From an uncultured bacterium (lineage in GTDB: Bacteria > Bacillota_I > Bacilli_A > Acholeplasmatales > Anaeroplasmataceae), in the NCBI GenBank assembly GCA_949291115.1, contig CASETY010000008.1, forward strand, positions 1 to 64,000: 64,000 nt of DNA. Reading direction: 5' to 3'. Shown piece by piece: positions 42,314 through 51,144 of the stretch (position 1 is its first letter; each line of letters opens with the position of its first letter). Under the pieces are notes generated by a model, which was not told the DNA's origin, did no database searches, and saw only the letters and a list, made by a program, of their open reading frames with translations. Made by a program: the position numbers and the translations under genes.

Positions 42314-43609
42314 TTAATACCTACATATTAAATTATTGTCATTTTCAATTAATGTAGCACAGCTATAAAATTTAGTTACTAATTTAACTAAATCATTTAT
42401 ATCTTTTAGTCCACAAAGTTCAGTACTTGAATGCATCATTAATTGAGGTAGACCAATATCACAGCTATTGATACTTAAGTGGCTTAATAAAATAGCTCCT
42501 AATGTAGAACCACCTCTTATATCAGATCTATTAGTGTATGTTTGTAAGTTAATATCTTCTTCTTTAGCTAATTTGTTTAGATAAGCACTAGTTAAGGAAT
42601 TAGTTGTATATCTTTCATTAGCGTTATATTTAATAACTACGCCTTTATTTAGAATTGGTCTATTTAACTCATCATAATTAGCTTTATTATTTGGATTTAA
42701 AGCATGAGCGTTATCAATAGATAACATTATTGAATTAGCCAAACTAATTAAATATTCTTCTTCTTTATACCCTAAAGCTTGATAAGCTCTTTTTAAAACT
42801 ACCTCTAAGAAATTACTATCAGCACCTTGTTTTGTCATTGAACCAACTTCTTCATTATCAAAAGAGGCAAAGACATTGAAAGCTTTATTATCTTGATTTC
42901 TAAAGGCAATATATGAGGCATAACTAGAAGCTAAGTCATCTAATTGAGGACTTAAAATTAAGTCATCATTGTAGCCAAATTGACGGGCTCTTATCCGGTT
43001 TACTAAATATAAATCAAATGATTTAATATCATTTTGCGAAACCATTAATTCTTTAGCTAAAATAACGTTTAAATTATAATTATCGCTAGCTTGACCAAAT
43101 AGTGGCATCATATCTAATTGTAAATTATATTTATAACCATTGTTAATTTCTGGTTTTAAATGAGGAGCCATATTAGGAATAACTAATAAGTCTTTATCAA
43201 TATAAACTAACTTACTTAATAGCTTACCACCATCTTCTAAAATTACTTTACCAGCGATACTTAAAGGACGGTCTAGCCAAGTAGAAATAATAGGTCCACC
43301 ATAAACTTCTGTATTTAAACGTAAATAACTGCCATCATTTAATAAGTGATTAGGCTTAATTTTAAATGTTGGTGAATCAGTGTGACTAGCTGTTATATTA
43401 ATACCAGTAAATACTTTTTCTTTAGGAGTTTTAAAAGCGATAATTGATGAATCGTTTCTAACTACATAATATTTTTTATTAAATTCTAAACGCCAAGTTT
43501 TATTTTCACTTAATCTTTTAAAACCGTTAGTTTCTAAATCATTAACATAATAATTTACAGCGTGATATTTGCTGACAGCTTCTCGCATAAAATTTAAGAA
43601 TTTATTCAT
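42314..43609 (-). CDS. apeB: M18 family aminopeptidase
   Basis: 431-residue zinc metallopeptidase of the M18 (aspartyl aminopeptidase-like) family, cutting N-terminal residues from peptides in the cytoplasm. The metal and catalytic residues are in SHTDSPTF (about 77-84), DDLASSYA (about 220-227), SFDNEEVGS (about 249-257), DNAHALNP (near 295) and LMMHSSTELCG (near 402). It overlaps the thioesterase gene by 8 nt. Full length. Confidence 0.92.
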   Translation of the reverse strand: MNKFLNFMREAVSKYHAVNYYVNDLETNGFKRLSENKTWRLEFNKKYYVVRNDSSIIAFKTPKEKVFTGINITASHTDSPTFKIKPNHLLNDGSYLRLNTEVYGGPIISTWLDRPLSIAGKVILEDGGKLLSKLVYIDKDLLVIPNMAPHLKPEINNGYKYNLQLDMMPLFGQASDNYNLNVILAKELMVSQNDIKSFDLYLVNRIRARQFGYNDDLILSPQLDDLASSYASYIAFRNQDNKAFNVFASFDNEEVGSMTKQGADSNFLEVVLKRAYQALGYKEEEYLISLANSIMLSIDNAHALNPNNKANYDELNRPILNKGVVIKYNANERYTTNSLTSAYLNKLAKEEDINLQTYTNRSDIRGGSTLGAILLSHLSINSCDIGLPQLMMHSSTELCGLKDINDLVKLVTKFYSCATLIENDNNLICRY

Positions 43610-44318
43610 TATCTTCTACCTCCGCTTGACATTTTAAGCATACTTTATCATTATTATATGCTATAAAATTATAAATATTATCATTCTTTTCATATTTTAT
43701 AGTTAAAATATCATGATATTTAGCTTCAATTAGATAGTCAAATTGAATTTCTTTAATATGTTTATTATTTAAGCCAATAATATTTAAAATGATATCAGCA
43801 TAACGCGAATTGTTCATATGACCATTATGATCAAGATCGACAAATTTAACTTCATGAGTATAAGTTAAGGGCTCATTAAGTTCAAATTTTAATTTTGGCA
43901 ATTCAGGATAATAGATTTTATCATAACATTCTCCTTCATAATTAATATCTTGTCCGCGTGATAAGCGTCTAGTATCACAAGTTATTAATACCCAAATAGA
44001 TGAACCATAAGCTATTACTTTACCATCTTTATTAGTGATTTCATATTCTCTTCTAAATTCAATTTTAGCTTTTGGTAAGGGCCAAGTTTTAACAGTTATA
44101 ACATCACCTGGCTTTGGTGTTTCTAAAACGGTAGCTTTTACTTTCGTAACTACCCAGTAATAGTTTTTCTTAACCATATCCTCAAAACCAATTCCTAGTT
44201 TCTCAGCATGAACACCTGCAATATCTTGAAAAGAATTTAGAATTGAAGTCATTGTTATATGATCATATGTATCAAAATCATTTGTTCTAAGTCGATATTC
44301 TAGTTCATGTATAAGCAT
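43602..44318 (-). CDS. acyl-ACP thioesterase
   Basis: 238-residue hotdog-fold protein of the FatA/FatB-like bacterial acyl-ACP thioesterase family. The N-terminal hotdog repeat (1-125) has YYWVVTKVKATVLETPKPGD, and the second repeat contains FVDLDHNGHMNNSRYADI (about 162-179) with the catalytic His/Asn set. It releases fatty acids from acyl carrier protein. It begins a transcript with apeB and the zinc-ribbon protein, with a GGAGG site after the suf terminator. Confidence 0.85.
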   Translation of the reverse strand: MLIHELEYRLRTNDFDTYDHITMTSILNSFQDIAGVHAEKLGIGFEDMVKKNYYWVVTKVKATVLETPKPGDVITVKTWPLPKAKIEFRREYEITNKDGKVIAYGSSIWVLITCDTRRLSRGQDINYEGECYDKIYYPELPKLKFELNEPLTYTHEVKFVDLDHNGHMNNSRYADIILNIIGLNNKHIKEIQFDYLIEAKYHDILTIKYEKNDNIYNFIAYNNDKVCLKCQAEVEDNE

Positions 44319-44336
44319 CTTTTAAACCTCCTTATT

Positions 44337-44365
44337 AAAAAAGGACAAAGGATTACCTTTATCCT
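44337..44365 (-). terminator. terminator of the suf operon
   Basis: Minus strand AGGATAAAGG / CCTTTGTCCT hairpin with loop TAAT followed by six T, overlapping the sufB stop codon. Confidence 0.75.
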
Positions 44366-45747
44366 ATCGCACCATTCATTTCTAGTTTAATTAAACGATT
44401 TAATTCAACGGCATATTCCATTGGTAATTCTTTAGAAAATGGTTCTATAAAGCCCATTACTATCATTTCTGTAGCTTCTTCATTCGATAAGCCTCGACTC
44501 ATCAAATAAAACAATTGTTCTTCATTTACTTTACTTACAGTCGCTTCATGCTCAATATACATATCATTATTAGCGGCTTTATTTAATGGAATAGTATCTG
44601 ATTTAGAAATATCATCTAAAATTAAAGTGTCACATTCAACATGGCTTTTAGCACCGATAGCTGATTTAGTTCCACTTACTAAACCACGATAATTTACAGT
44701 ACCACCATTTTTACAAATTGATTTAGATATAATTTTAGAAGTAGTATTTTTACCAATATGAATCATTTTAGCACCTGCATCTTGATATTGATCTTTAGAA
44801 GCAAAAGCAATTGAAATCGTAGTGCCTTTAGCATAATCTCCTTTTAAAATACAAGCTGGATATTTCATATTTAAACCAGAACCAACATTACCATCAATCC
44901 ATTCCATTAAGCCGTTTTCTTCGACTAGGGCCCTTTTAGTAACTAAATTAATGATATTATTAGACCAGTTTTGAACGGTTGAATAACGACATTTAGCATT
45001 TTTGCCAACATAAATTTCAACAACAGCAGCATGTAAACTATCCTTTGAATAAATAGGAGCTGTACAACCTTCTACATAATGAATTTCAGCGTCATCATCA
45101 ACAATAATTAAAGTTCTTTCAAACTGACCTACTTTTTCACTATTTATTCTAAAATATGATTGAACTGGTTTAGTTACTTTTACTCCTTTTGGAACATAAA
45201 TAAAAGAACCACCTGACCAAACTGCCGTATTTAAAGCGGCGTATTTATTATCAGAAGCCGGTATTATTTTACCAAAATATTTTTTAAATAATTCGGGGTA
45301 TTTTTTTAAAGCAGTATCTGTATCTAAAAAGATTACTCCCATTTCATCTAATTCTTTTAAATTTTTATGATAAACTACTTCTGATTCAAACTGGGCTGAA
45401 GTACCTGCTAAATACTTGGCTTCGGCTTCTGGAATACCAAGCTTATCAAATGTATCTTTAATTTTATCTGGTACTTCTTCCCACTTATTTTCTGTCTTGG
45501 TAGTTGCTTTCGCATAATAGGTATATTCACTAAAATCAATAAAATCTAAATTAGGACCCCAACTTGGATTCTTTTTATTAACAAATTCATGATAAGCTTT
45601 AATTCTATTTTCTTTCATAAATTCTGGTTCTTGTTTAGCTTCACTAATAAATTTTACAACATCTTCACTAATACCTTTACCAGAAGTTATAATATTTTTA
45701 ACATCAGTTTTAAAGCCATATTTATATTCTTCTTTTATATCACTCAT
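44359..45747 (-). CDS. sufB: Fe-S cluster assembly protein SufB
   Basis: 462 residues, normal length. SufB with SufC and SufD forms the scaffold on which [4Fe-4S] clusters are built. Conserved blocks: [21 protein letters not shown] (about 168-188), [23 protein letters not shown] (about 222-244) and [29 protein letters not shown] near the C-terminus. Last gene of sufCDSUB, overlapping sufU by 8 nt. Confidence 0.96.
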   Translation of the reverse strand: MSDIKEEYKYGFKTDVKNIITSGKGISEDVVKFISEAKQEPEFMKENRIKAYHEFVNKKNPSWGPNLDFIDFSEYTYYAKATTKTENKWEEVPDKIKDTFDKLGIPEAEAKYLAGTSAQFESEVVYHKNLKELDEMGVIFLDTDTALKKYPELFKKYFGKIIPASDNKYAALNTAVWSGGSFIYVPKGVKVTKPVQSYFRINSEKVGQFERTLIIVDDDAEIHYVEGCTAPIYSKDSLHAAVVEIYVGKNAKCRYSTVQNWSNNIINLVTKRALVEENGLMEWIDGNVGSGLNMKYPACILKGDYAKGTTISIAFASKDQYQDAGAKMIHIGKNTTSKIISKSICKNGGTVNYRGLVSGTKSAIGAKSHVECDTLILDDISKSDTIPLNKAANNDMYIEHEATVSKVNEEQLFYLMSRGLSNEEATEMIVMGFIEPFSKELPMEYAVELNRLIKLEMNGAIG

Positions 45748-46180
45748 TATGGCCCTCCTTTAAAGCTTGTTCACAAGCTTTCCAAGCTAAAGTTGCACAT
45801 TTTATTCTGGCAGGAAACTGACTAACACCTTTATAAGCTAAAGCTTCATCAAGGTCTTCTTCTTGTTCTAATGTGATTTCTATACCTTGAATCATTTGAT
45901 AAAAATCTTCAATTATTTGGTTGGCTTTAGAAACAGTTTTTCCTATTAATAAAGAACTCATTACGGAAGCACTTGAACAACAAATTGAACAACCAGTACC
46001 ATCTTGCCTAATATCAGTAATAGTACCATTTTCAATTTTTACTTGCACACTTAAATCATCACCACATGATGGGTTATGAAGATGCACTTTTTGGTAACCT
46101 TCTTTATCTACTAAGCCTTTATGACGAGGATTTTTATAATGGTCCATAATAACTTGTCTATATAAATCTTCTAGTTGCAT
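45740..46180 (-). CDS. sufU: SufU zinc-dependent sulfurtransferase
   Basis: 146-residue IscU-like protein of the Gram-positive SufU type, which accepts sulfur from SufS via bound zinc. Zinc ligands are visible: C and D in PSCGDDL (about 38-44), the CSICCSSAS block near 63-71 with Cys, and IKCATLAW near 128-135. The insertion between first and second cysteine distinguishes it from IscU scaffolds. Lies between sufS (14 nt) and sufB (8-nt overlap). Confidence 0.94.
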   Translation of the reverse strand: MQLEDLYRQVIMDHYKNPRHKGLVDKEGYQKVHLHNPSCGDDLSVQVKIENGTITDIRQDGTGCSICCSSASVMSSLLIGKTVSKANQIIEDFYQMIQGIEITLEQEEDLDEALAYKGVSQFPARIKCATLAWKACEQALKEGHNE

Positions 46181-46194
46181 ATTTTCACCAACTT

Positions 46195-47415
46195 TTACAT
46201 AAATATTTCAAAAAACTTTGCGGCTTCTTTAGTAGCTTCAACAAATTTCTTAACATCTTCTTCATCATTATATAGATAAAAAGACGCTCTTAAAGTTCCT
46301 ACACACTGTAAATGTCTAATAACTGGTAAAGCACAGTGATGACCAGCTCTTAGACAAACATTATTCTTATCATAAACAGAAGCAGCGTCATGAGGATGGG
46401 TGTTTTTAATATTAAAAGCGATAATGCCAGTTTCTACATTTTCATTATAAATGATGACATTAGGAATTTGTTTTAATTCTTTTAAAGCTAAATCTTTAAG
46501 ATATTCTTCATGCTTTTGAATATTTTCTAAACCAACTTTTTCTAAGAATAAAATGGCTTCTTTTAAAGCAATGACTTCACCTATCATCATTGTTCCAGCT
46601 TCAAATTTATAAGGTGTATCTTTATAAGTCATTTTATCTAAATATACTTGATCAGCCATATCACCACCATAATAAAGTGGATCTAAGTTATCTAAAATAC
46701 TTTTTTTACCATATAAAATGCCAACTCCAGTCGGACCACATAACTTATGAGCTGAAAAACAATAAAAATCACAGTCTAAGTCTTTAACATCTACCTTTAA
46801 ATGTGGTGCCCCTTGAGCTCCATCTACTACTACAACAGCACCCACTTCATGCGCTAATTTAATTATTTCTTTAATAGGTGTTATATAACCTAAAACATTA
46901 GAAACATGAGTTAAGCAAACAACTTTAGTCTTCTTAGATAATACTTTTTTGAAATTTTCCACAGTGATTCTCGAATCACTAGCTAAAGGAACATATTGCA
47001 TCTTTGCCTTTTTTAAAGTCGCCACTTTTAGCCATGGCATTAAAGATGAATGATGTTCAAGTTCAGATGAAATAACTTCATCACCTTCATTTAAATATTT
47101 CATACCATATAATAAGGCAGTCATATTTAAAGCTTCCGTAGCTCCTCTTGTATAAACAATTTCTTCAGTCTTAGCATTTAAAAAATTAGCCACTACTTCT
47201 CTAGTTTCTTCATAAGCTAAAGTAGCTTCATAAGATAATTTATAAACACCTCTATGCACATTAGTGCCATTATGTTCTAAATATTTATTTAATGCTTCAT
47301 TGCTTTCTTTCAATTTTAAAGCAGAAGCTGCACTATCTAAATAACATAATTTTTTTTCAGATTCATAAATTGAAAAATGACGGCGGATTTCTTTAACATC
47401 CAACACTTTAATCAC
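46195..47415 (-). CDS. sufS: cysteine desulfurase SufS
   Basis: 406-residue PLP enzyme that takes sulfur from cysteine as a persulfide and passes it to SufU. The PLP lysine is in FSAHKLCGPTG (about 220-230), and the catalytic cysteine in LRAGHHCALP (about 351-360). The N-terminal 'YLDSAASALK' is the class V aminotransferase pattern. Third gene of the SUF operon. Confidence 0.95.
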   Translation of the reverse strand: MIKVLDVKEIRRHFSIYESEKKLCYLDSAASALKLKESNEALNKYLEHNGTNVHRGVYKLSYEATLAYEETREVVANFLNAKTEEIVYTRGATEALNMTALLYGMKYLNEGDEVISSELEHHSSLMPWLKVATLKKAKMQYVPLASDSRITVENFKKVLSKKTKVVCLTHVSNVLGYITPIKEIIKLAHEVGAVVVVDGAQGAPHLKVDVKDLDCDFYCFSAHKLCGPTGVGILYGKKSILDNLDPLYYGGDMADQVYLDKMTYKDTPYKFEAGTMMIGEVIALKEAILFLEKVGLENIQKHEEYLKDLALKELKQIPNVIIYNENVETGIIAFNIKNTHPHDAASVYDKNNVCLRAGHHCALPVIRHLQCVGTLRASFYLYNDEEDVKKFVEATKEAAKFFEIFM

Positions 47416-47424
47416 TCCTCATGA

Positions 47425-48087
47425 TCATTTATTAAACATATTTGATACTTCTAAATTATATTTTTCACTATTTTCTTTATCTAACTTTTGTAAGAAAGGT
47501 AAAACAAGACCTCTAACGATTAAATTTAAAGCCTCTTCTTTAGTTAAACCTCTACTCATTAAATAAAACATTTCTTCATCACTCATCTTACCAATTGCAC
47601 AACCATGATTCGCAAAAACATCATATTCATCAATTAATAAGATTGGTTCACTTTTAACACTTGCATCATCGCCTATAATAATTCCTCTTGACACTTGTTT
47701 ACAATTAGACTTTATCATATGGCGATTAATTTTACCAACTGTTTTATAATTAACTTCGCCTTTTTCTAAAGCAACAGCGAAATTAGTAACATTTGAGTTT
47801 GTTTCTTTAGCTAAATGATTAATCTCTTGATTATAATTTAAAACTTTATCTTTAGCTAAGCTTAGTGTATTAACAGTAACACTTGCGCCCCTACCTAATA
47901 AATTAATCTTTAAATTAGAATTTACTTCTTTTAAATTAAGTTCATAGAAAGTTAATTTAGCACCTTCTTCTAAATTAATTATTCTTTCTACATCACCTTG
48001 ATTTAAAGCTTCATAAATTACTTCTTCATTAGGCTTAATAGTAATTTCTTTAGGGCTTTTTTCATCAAGAATTATTAAATTGGCCAT
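47425..48087 (-). CDS. sufD: SufD family protein, compact
   Basis: 220 residues, about half the length of ordinary SufD (400 or more), keeping the beta-helix core and the C-terminal block [29 protein letters not shown] (short form of the SufB/D signature; positions about 153-181). The N-terminal helical domain is missing, without any sign of a frameshift. TAATG overlap with sufC. It should pair with SufB in the SufBCD complex; compact SufD proteins occur in several anaerobe lineages. Confidence 0.88.
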   Translation of the reverse strand: MANLIILDEKSPKEITIKPNEEVIYEALNQGDVERIINLEEGAKLTFYELNLKEVNSNLKINLLGRGASVTVNTLSLAKDKVLNYNQEINHLAKETNSNVTNFAVALEKGEVNYKTVGKINRHMIKSNCKQVSRGIIIGDDASVKSEPILLIDEYDVFANHGCAIGKMSDEEMFYLMSRGLTKEEALNLIVRGLVLPFLQKLDKENSEKYNLEVSNMFNK

Positions 48088-48902
48088 TATTTATTACCTT
48101 GATTATGCGCACAGCTACCTAAAATAGCGTGTTTTACTTCTAAAGAAGGTGAACTAATATTAAATTCTTCTCTTACCCAGTCATAACCATTCTGATCAAC
48201 TTTTTTAATTAATTCATCCTTACCAGATAAAACAATATGACCATCCATCATAATATGAACATGAGTAGGTTTTACATAATCTAAAAGTCTTTCATAATGG
48301 GTAATTAATAAACAACCAAATTCATTTGAAACCATTTGATTAATATTTTCAGATACTATTTTTAAGGCATCGACATCTAAACCAGAATCAATTTCATCTA
48401 AAATCGCAAACTTAGGTTTTAACATCTTCATTTGTAAAATTTCGTTACGTTTTCTTTCGCCACCACTAAAACCTTCATTTAAAAAGCGATGTGGTAAATC
48501 TTCTGGCATTTTTAAATCTTTACATGCTTTTTCATATTCTTTAATAAATTTAAATAAAGAAACGTCTTCATTACTTTGGGCCTTCATAGCCGCTCTTACA
48601 AAATCAGAATTGGTAACCCCTTCAACTTCAATTGGACTTTGATAAGCTAAAAATACACCAAGGCGTGCTCTTTCATCAACAGTTAAATCCATAATTGATT
48701 TACCATCAAATAAAATATCACCACTAGTAACTTCATAAGTGTTTTTACCCATGATAATTTGTGATAAAGTAGATTTACCGGTACCATTAGGCCCCATAAT
48801 AGCGTGTACTTCACCACTTTTTATAGTTAAGCTAAAGTTCTTTAAAATTTCTTTTTCTGGAACTCTAGCTGATAAATTTTTTATTTCTAAAATATGACTC
48901 AT
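48087..48902 (-). CDS. sufC: Fe-S assembly ATPase SufC
   Basis: 271-residue ABC-type ATPase that energises SufBD. Walker A GPNGTGKST (about 34-42), signature FSGGERKR (about 143-150), Walker B AILDEIDSGLD (about 166-176), and the H-loop LLITHYERLL. The longest frame starts 11 codons earlier, but AGAGGG precedes the ATG at 48902, which begins the normal MSHILEIKNL. First gene of the SUF operon. Confidence 0.95.
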   Translation of the reverse strand: MSHILEIKNLSARVPEKEILKNFSLTIKSGEVHAIMGPNGTGKSTLSQIIMGKNTYEVTSGDILFDGKSIMDLTVDERARLGVFLAYQSPIEVEGVTNSDFVRAAMKAQSNEDVSLFKFIKEYEKACKDLKMPEDLPHRFLNEGFSGGERKRNEILQMKMLKPKFAILDEIDSGLDVDALKIVSENINQMVSNEFGCLLITHYERLLDYVKPTHVHIMMDGHIVLSGKDELIKKVDQNGYDWVREEFNISSPSLEVKHAILGSCAHNQGNK

Positions 48903-48926
48903 ACTAATCCCTCTATTTCCTTCGTG

Positions 48927-48932
48927 ATTATA
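48927..48932 (-). promoter_or_regulatory. putative -10 of the suf operon
   Basis: TATAAT on the minus strand with TG directly upstream, 25 nt before the sufC start; -35 (TAGCAA) is weak. Confidence 0.4.
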
Positions 48933-48952
48933 CAATAATATTTATTAATTTG

Positions 48953-50332
48953 CTAGTAAGATGACTTGCGATAATACATTTTTTTCATTTGTTTAATTAA
49001 AGCATGTTTATTTTTATTTTGACAAACAAAATTAGCTTTATTTTGTAAATCTATAGATGCCACACTAGTTGTTACGATATAATCAGCTATATCAAATAAA
49101 CCTTTAGTATTTAACTCATTAGTAAATACTAATTTCTTTTTGTCTAAAAAGTTTCTAGTTAAATATTTATTATTTAAAATATTCTTGGCATATATTTTTA
49201 TATATGTATATTCAACATCACTACCACTACTAGAATATTTATCATAACTGATGACTGTAATATCATTATAAATCGCTAAAGTTTTTAAATCATTTAAAAC
49301 ATCAATAGCCTTTGATTTTAATAAAATAAGTTCAATTGAACAAACATTAGTTTCTGTTATAGAACCAATTATTAAATTTAAAAAAGCACTATTTTTACGA
49401 TTATCGGCATATATTATTTCTTCGACATTGGTTACTTCTTTTACATATAAATAATGCATGTCATTTTTAATTGCATTAATAAAAGGTGATACTTTTAATT
49501 TTCTAAAAAAACTTAATAATTCACTGACTATATTTTCATCTAGAGTAATAACTGCTTCATAATGCTTATTATTAAAATTGAAAATAGCGGCCCCATTCAT
49601 TATCATTACTGGTAAATTAAGATCTAATTTGCTTACATTTTCACTAATTTGGGCAGGTGAATCACTGGTATAAAGCATAATATTGGCTTTTTTACGTAAT
49701 AAGTCATTAATCTCATAATTTACAAACTCATCAACATCTTTAAGGTTTGTAATATCATAAATCATTAAATATTCTTTATGTTTATGTCTTGGTAAATGAA
49801 ACATATTGATTGAGTAGCCTAATGCTAAACCAAAAATAATTGATATCGTATTAGAATAAAAAATGACATATAAGTCAGGTTTATTGATAAATGAGGTAAA
49901 AGTCATCGTTAAATAAAGAAAAATGACCATCAAAGAATATTCTTTTTTCTTTAATAAAGCCATGACTAAAAGTAAAACAATTATACCTATTAAAGTCATT
50001 GAATAAAAAGAAAATAAATTAAATAAATCTTCTACGATATGCATGAACCATTCATTATTCGTTAAAAGAGCTAATAAATAATTATTCAATGTTAGTAACA
50101 ACAAAGTCATTATAAAGTAAAAGAATAAATGTATAGATAACTTTTTTTGTTCACTCTTTTTATTCGCGATACCAAAAACACCAACTATCGAAACTATTAA
50201 AGGATTATAGTAATAAACAGCTCTAGGAACTTCGATAAGTTTCTTATCAATATATATTAAAATGTAATTAATTAAAAAAGCTATTAAAATTACTATAATA
50301 CTCTTAATAATTTTTAAACTATTATTATTCAT
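48953..50332 (-). CDS. membrane protein with degenerate Cof-type HAD domain
   Basis: 459 residues. The first 180 hold about six transmembrane helices. From about 188 there is a cytoplasmic domain that follows the Cof-type HAD pattern: YDITNL where active enzymes have DxDGT, a motif II LYTSD near 220, then a cap beginning MNGAAIFNFNNKHYEAVITLDENI near 244-267. The second motif I aspartate is missing and motif IV (GDDxND) is replaced by NELNTKGLFD, so catalysis is unlikely; it may bind a ligand or act as a sensor. It overlaps the pdxY-like gene by 8 nt. Confidence 0.7.
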   Translation of the reverse strand: MNNNSLKIIKSIIVILIAFLINYILIYIDKKLIEVPRAVYYYNPLIVSIVGVFGIANKKSEQKKLSIHLFFYFIMTLLLLTLNNYLLALLTNNEWFMHIVEDLFNLFSFYSMTLIGIIVLLLVMALLKKKEYSLMVIFLYLTMTFTSFINKPDLYVIFYSNTISIIFGLALGYSINMFHLPRHKHKEYLMIYDITNLKDVDEFVNYEINDLLRKKANIMLYTSDSPAQISENVSKLDLNLPVMIMNGAAIFNFNNKHYEAVITLDENIVSELLSFFRKLKVSPFINAIKNDMHYLYVKEVTNVEEIIYADNRKNSAFLNLIIGSITETNVCSIELILLKSKAIDVLNDLKTLAIYNDITVISYDKYSSSGSDVEYTYIKIYAKNILNNKYLTRNFLDKKKLVFTNELNTKGLFDIADYIVTTSVASIDLQNKANFVCQNKNKHALIKQMKKMYYRKSSY

Positions 50333-51143
50333 AAATCAAACTCCCAATGTCTTTAAAGATTTTAGAAATCTTTATACCTTCTAAAGGTTCATAATTAGAA
50401 GGTTCATTATTTATAACTTTATATACTAAATTAGAACTATTAACCAAAGATAATTCTAAACTAAAATCATTAAGTAAAAAGCCTAAAAATAAGCTGCTAA
50501 ATAAGTCCCCCGTACCATAGAATTTTCCTCTAATTCTAGGGTTTTTCGCAATTTCGATTTTGTTGTTTTTTGAATCAAATAAATAATTTATAACTTCATT
50601 AGAAGAAACCACACTTGTAATAATAACAATTTCTGGGCCTAATTCACTTAATTTTTGAAGCATTTCTTTAATTTCTAAAAAAGTAAAATTAGGCTTATAT
50701 TCAATGCCTAAAATTAAACAAGCTTCCGTTAAATTAGGAGTAATAATGTTAGCTTTATTAATTAATTTTAATAACTTTTTAGGATAATTTGAATTAAACT
50801 TTTTATAAAGTTTACCATCATCACCCATTATTGGATCTAATAAAGTTAATGAATTATGAGAAGCTAAAATTTCATCTACTAAATCAATTTTAGCTTCATC
50901 ACCTAAATAACCAATATAAGTTGCTTCATATTTATCATTAATTTTTTTAAAATGTTCATAAATATTTTTAGCTTCTTTTGTTAAATCTTTATAATAAAAT
51001 TCTTTAAAAGCTGTATGTGTACTAAATAAACTAATAGGAATAATATCTATATTAGTATTCATCGCTTTTAAAATAGGAATATTAATAAGCATTGAACATT
51101 CGCCTTTACAAGCTAAGTCGTTTATTAACAAAACTCTTTTCAT
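50325..51143 (-). CDS. pdxY: pyridoxal/pyridoxamine kinase-like protein
   Basis: 272-residue ribokinase-fold kinase of the PdxY/PdxK/ThiD group. LLDPIMGDDGKLY (about 100-112) and the C-terminal anion hole GKFYGTGDLFSSLFLGFLL (about 226-244) with the catalytic aspartate are typical of pyridoxamine kinases, which make pyridoxal phosphate from salvaged vitamin B6. It is placed 1 nt after leuS and overlaps the membrane HAD gene, so all three are coupled. The PLP enzyme SufS is encoded nearby. Confidence 0.8.
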   Translation of the reverse strand: MKRVLLINDLACKGECSMLINIPILKAMNTNIDIIPISLFSTHTAFKEFYYKDLTKEAKNIYEHFKKINDKYEATYIGYLGDEAKIDLVDEILASHNSLTLLDPIMGDDGKLYKKFNSNYPKKLLKLINKANIITPNLTEACLILGIEYKPNFTFLEIKEMLQKLSELGPEIVIITSVVSSNEVINYLFDSKNNKIEIAKNPRIRGKFYGTGDLFSSLFLGFLLNDFSLELSLVNSSNLVYKVINNEPSNYEPLEGIKISKIFKDIGSLIYE

Positions 51144-51144
51144 T

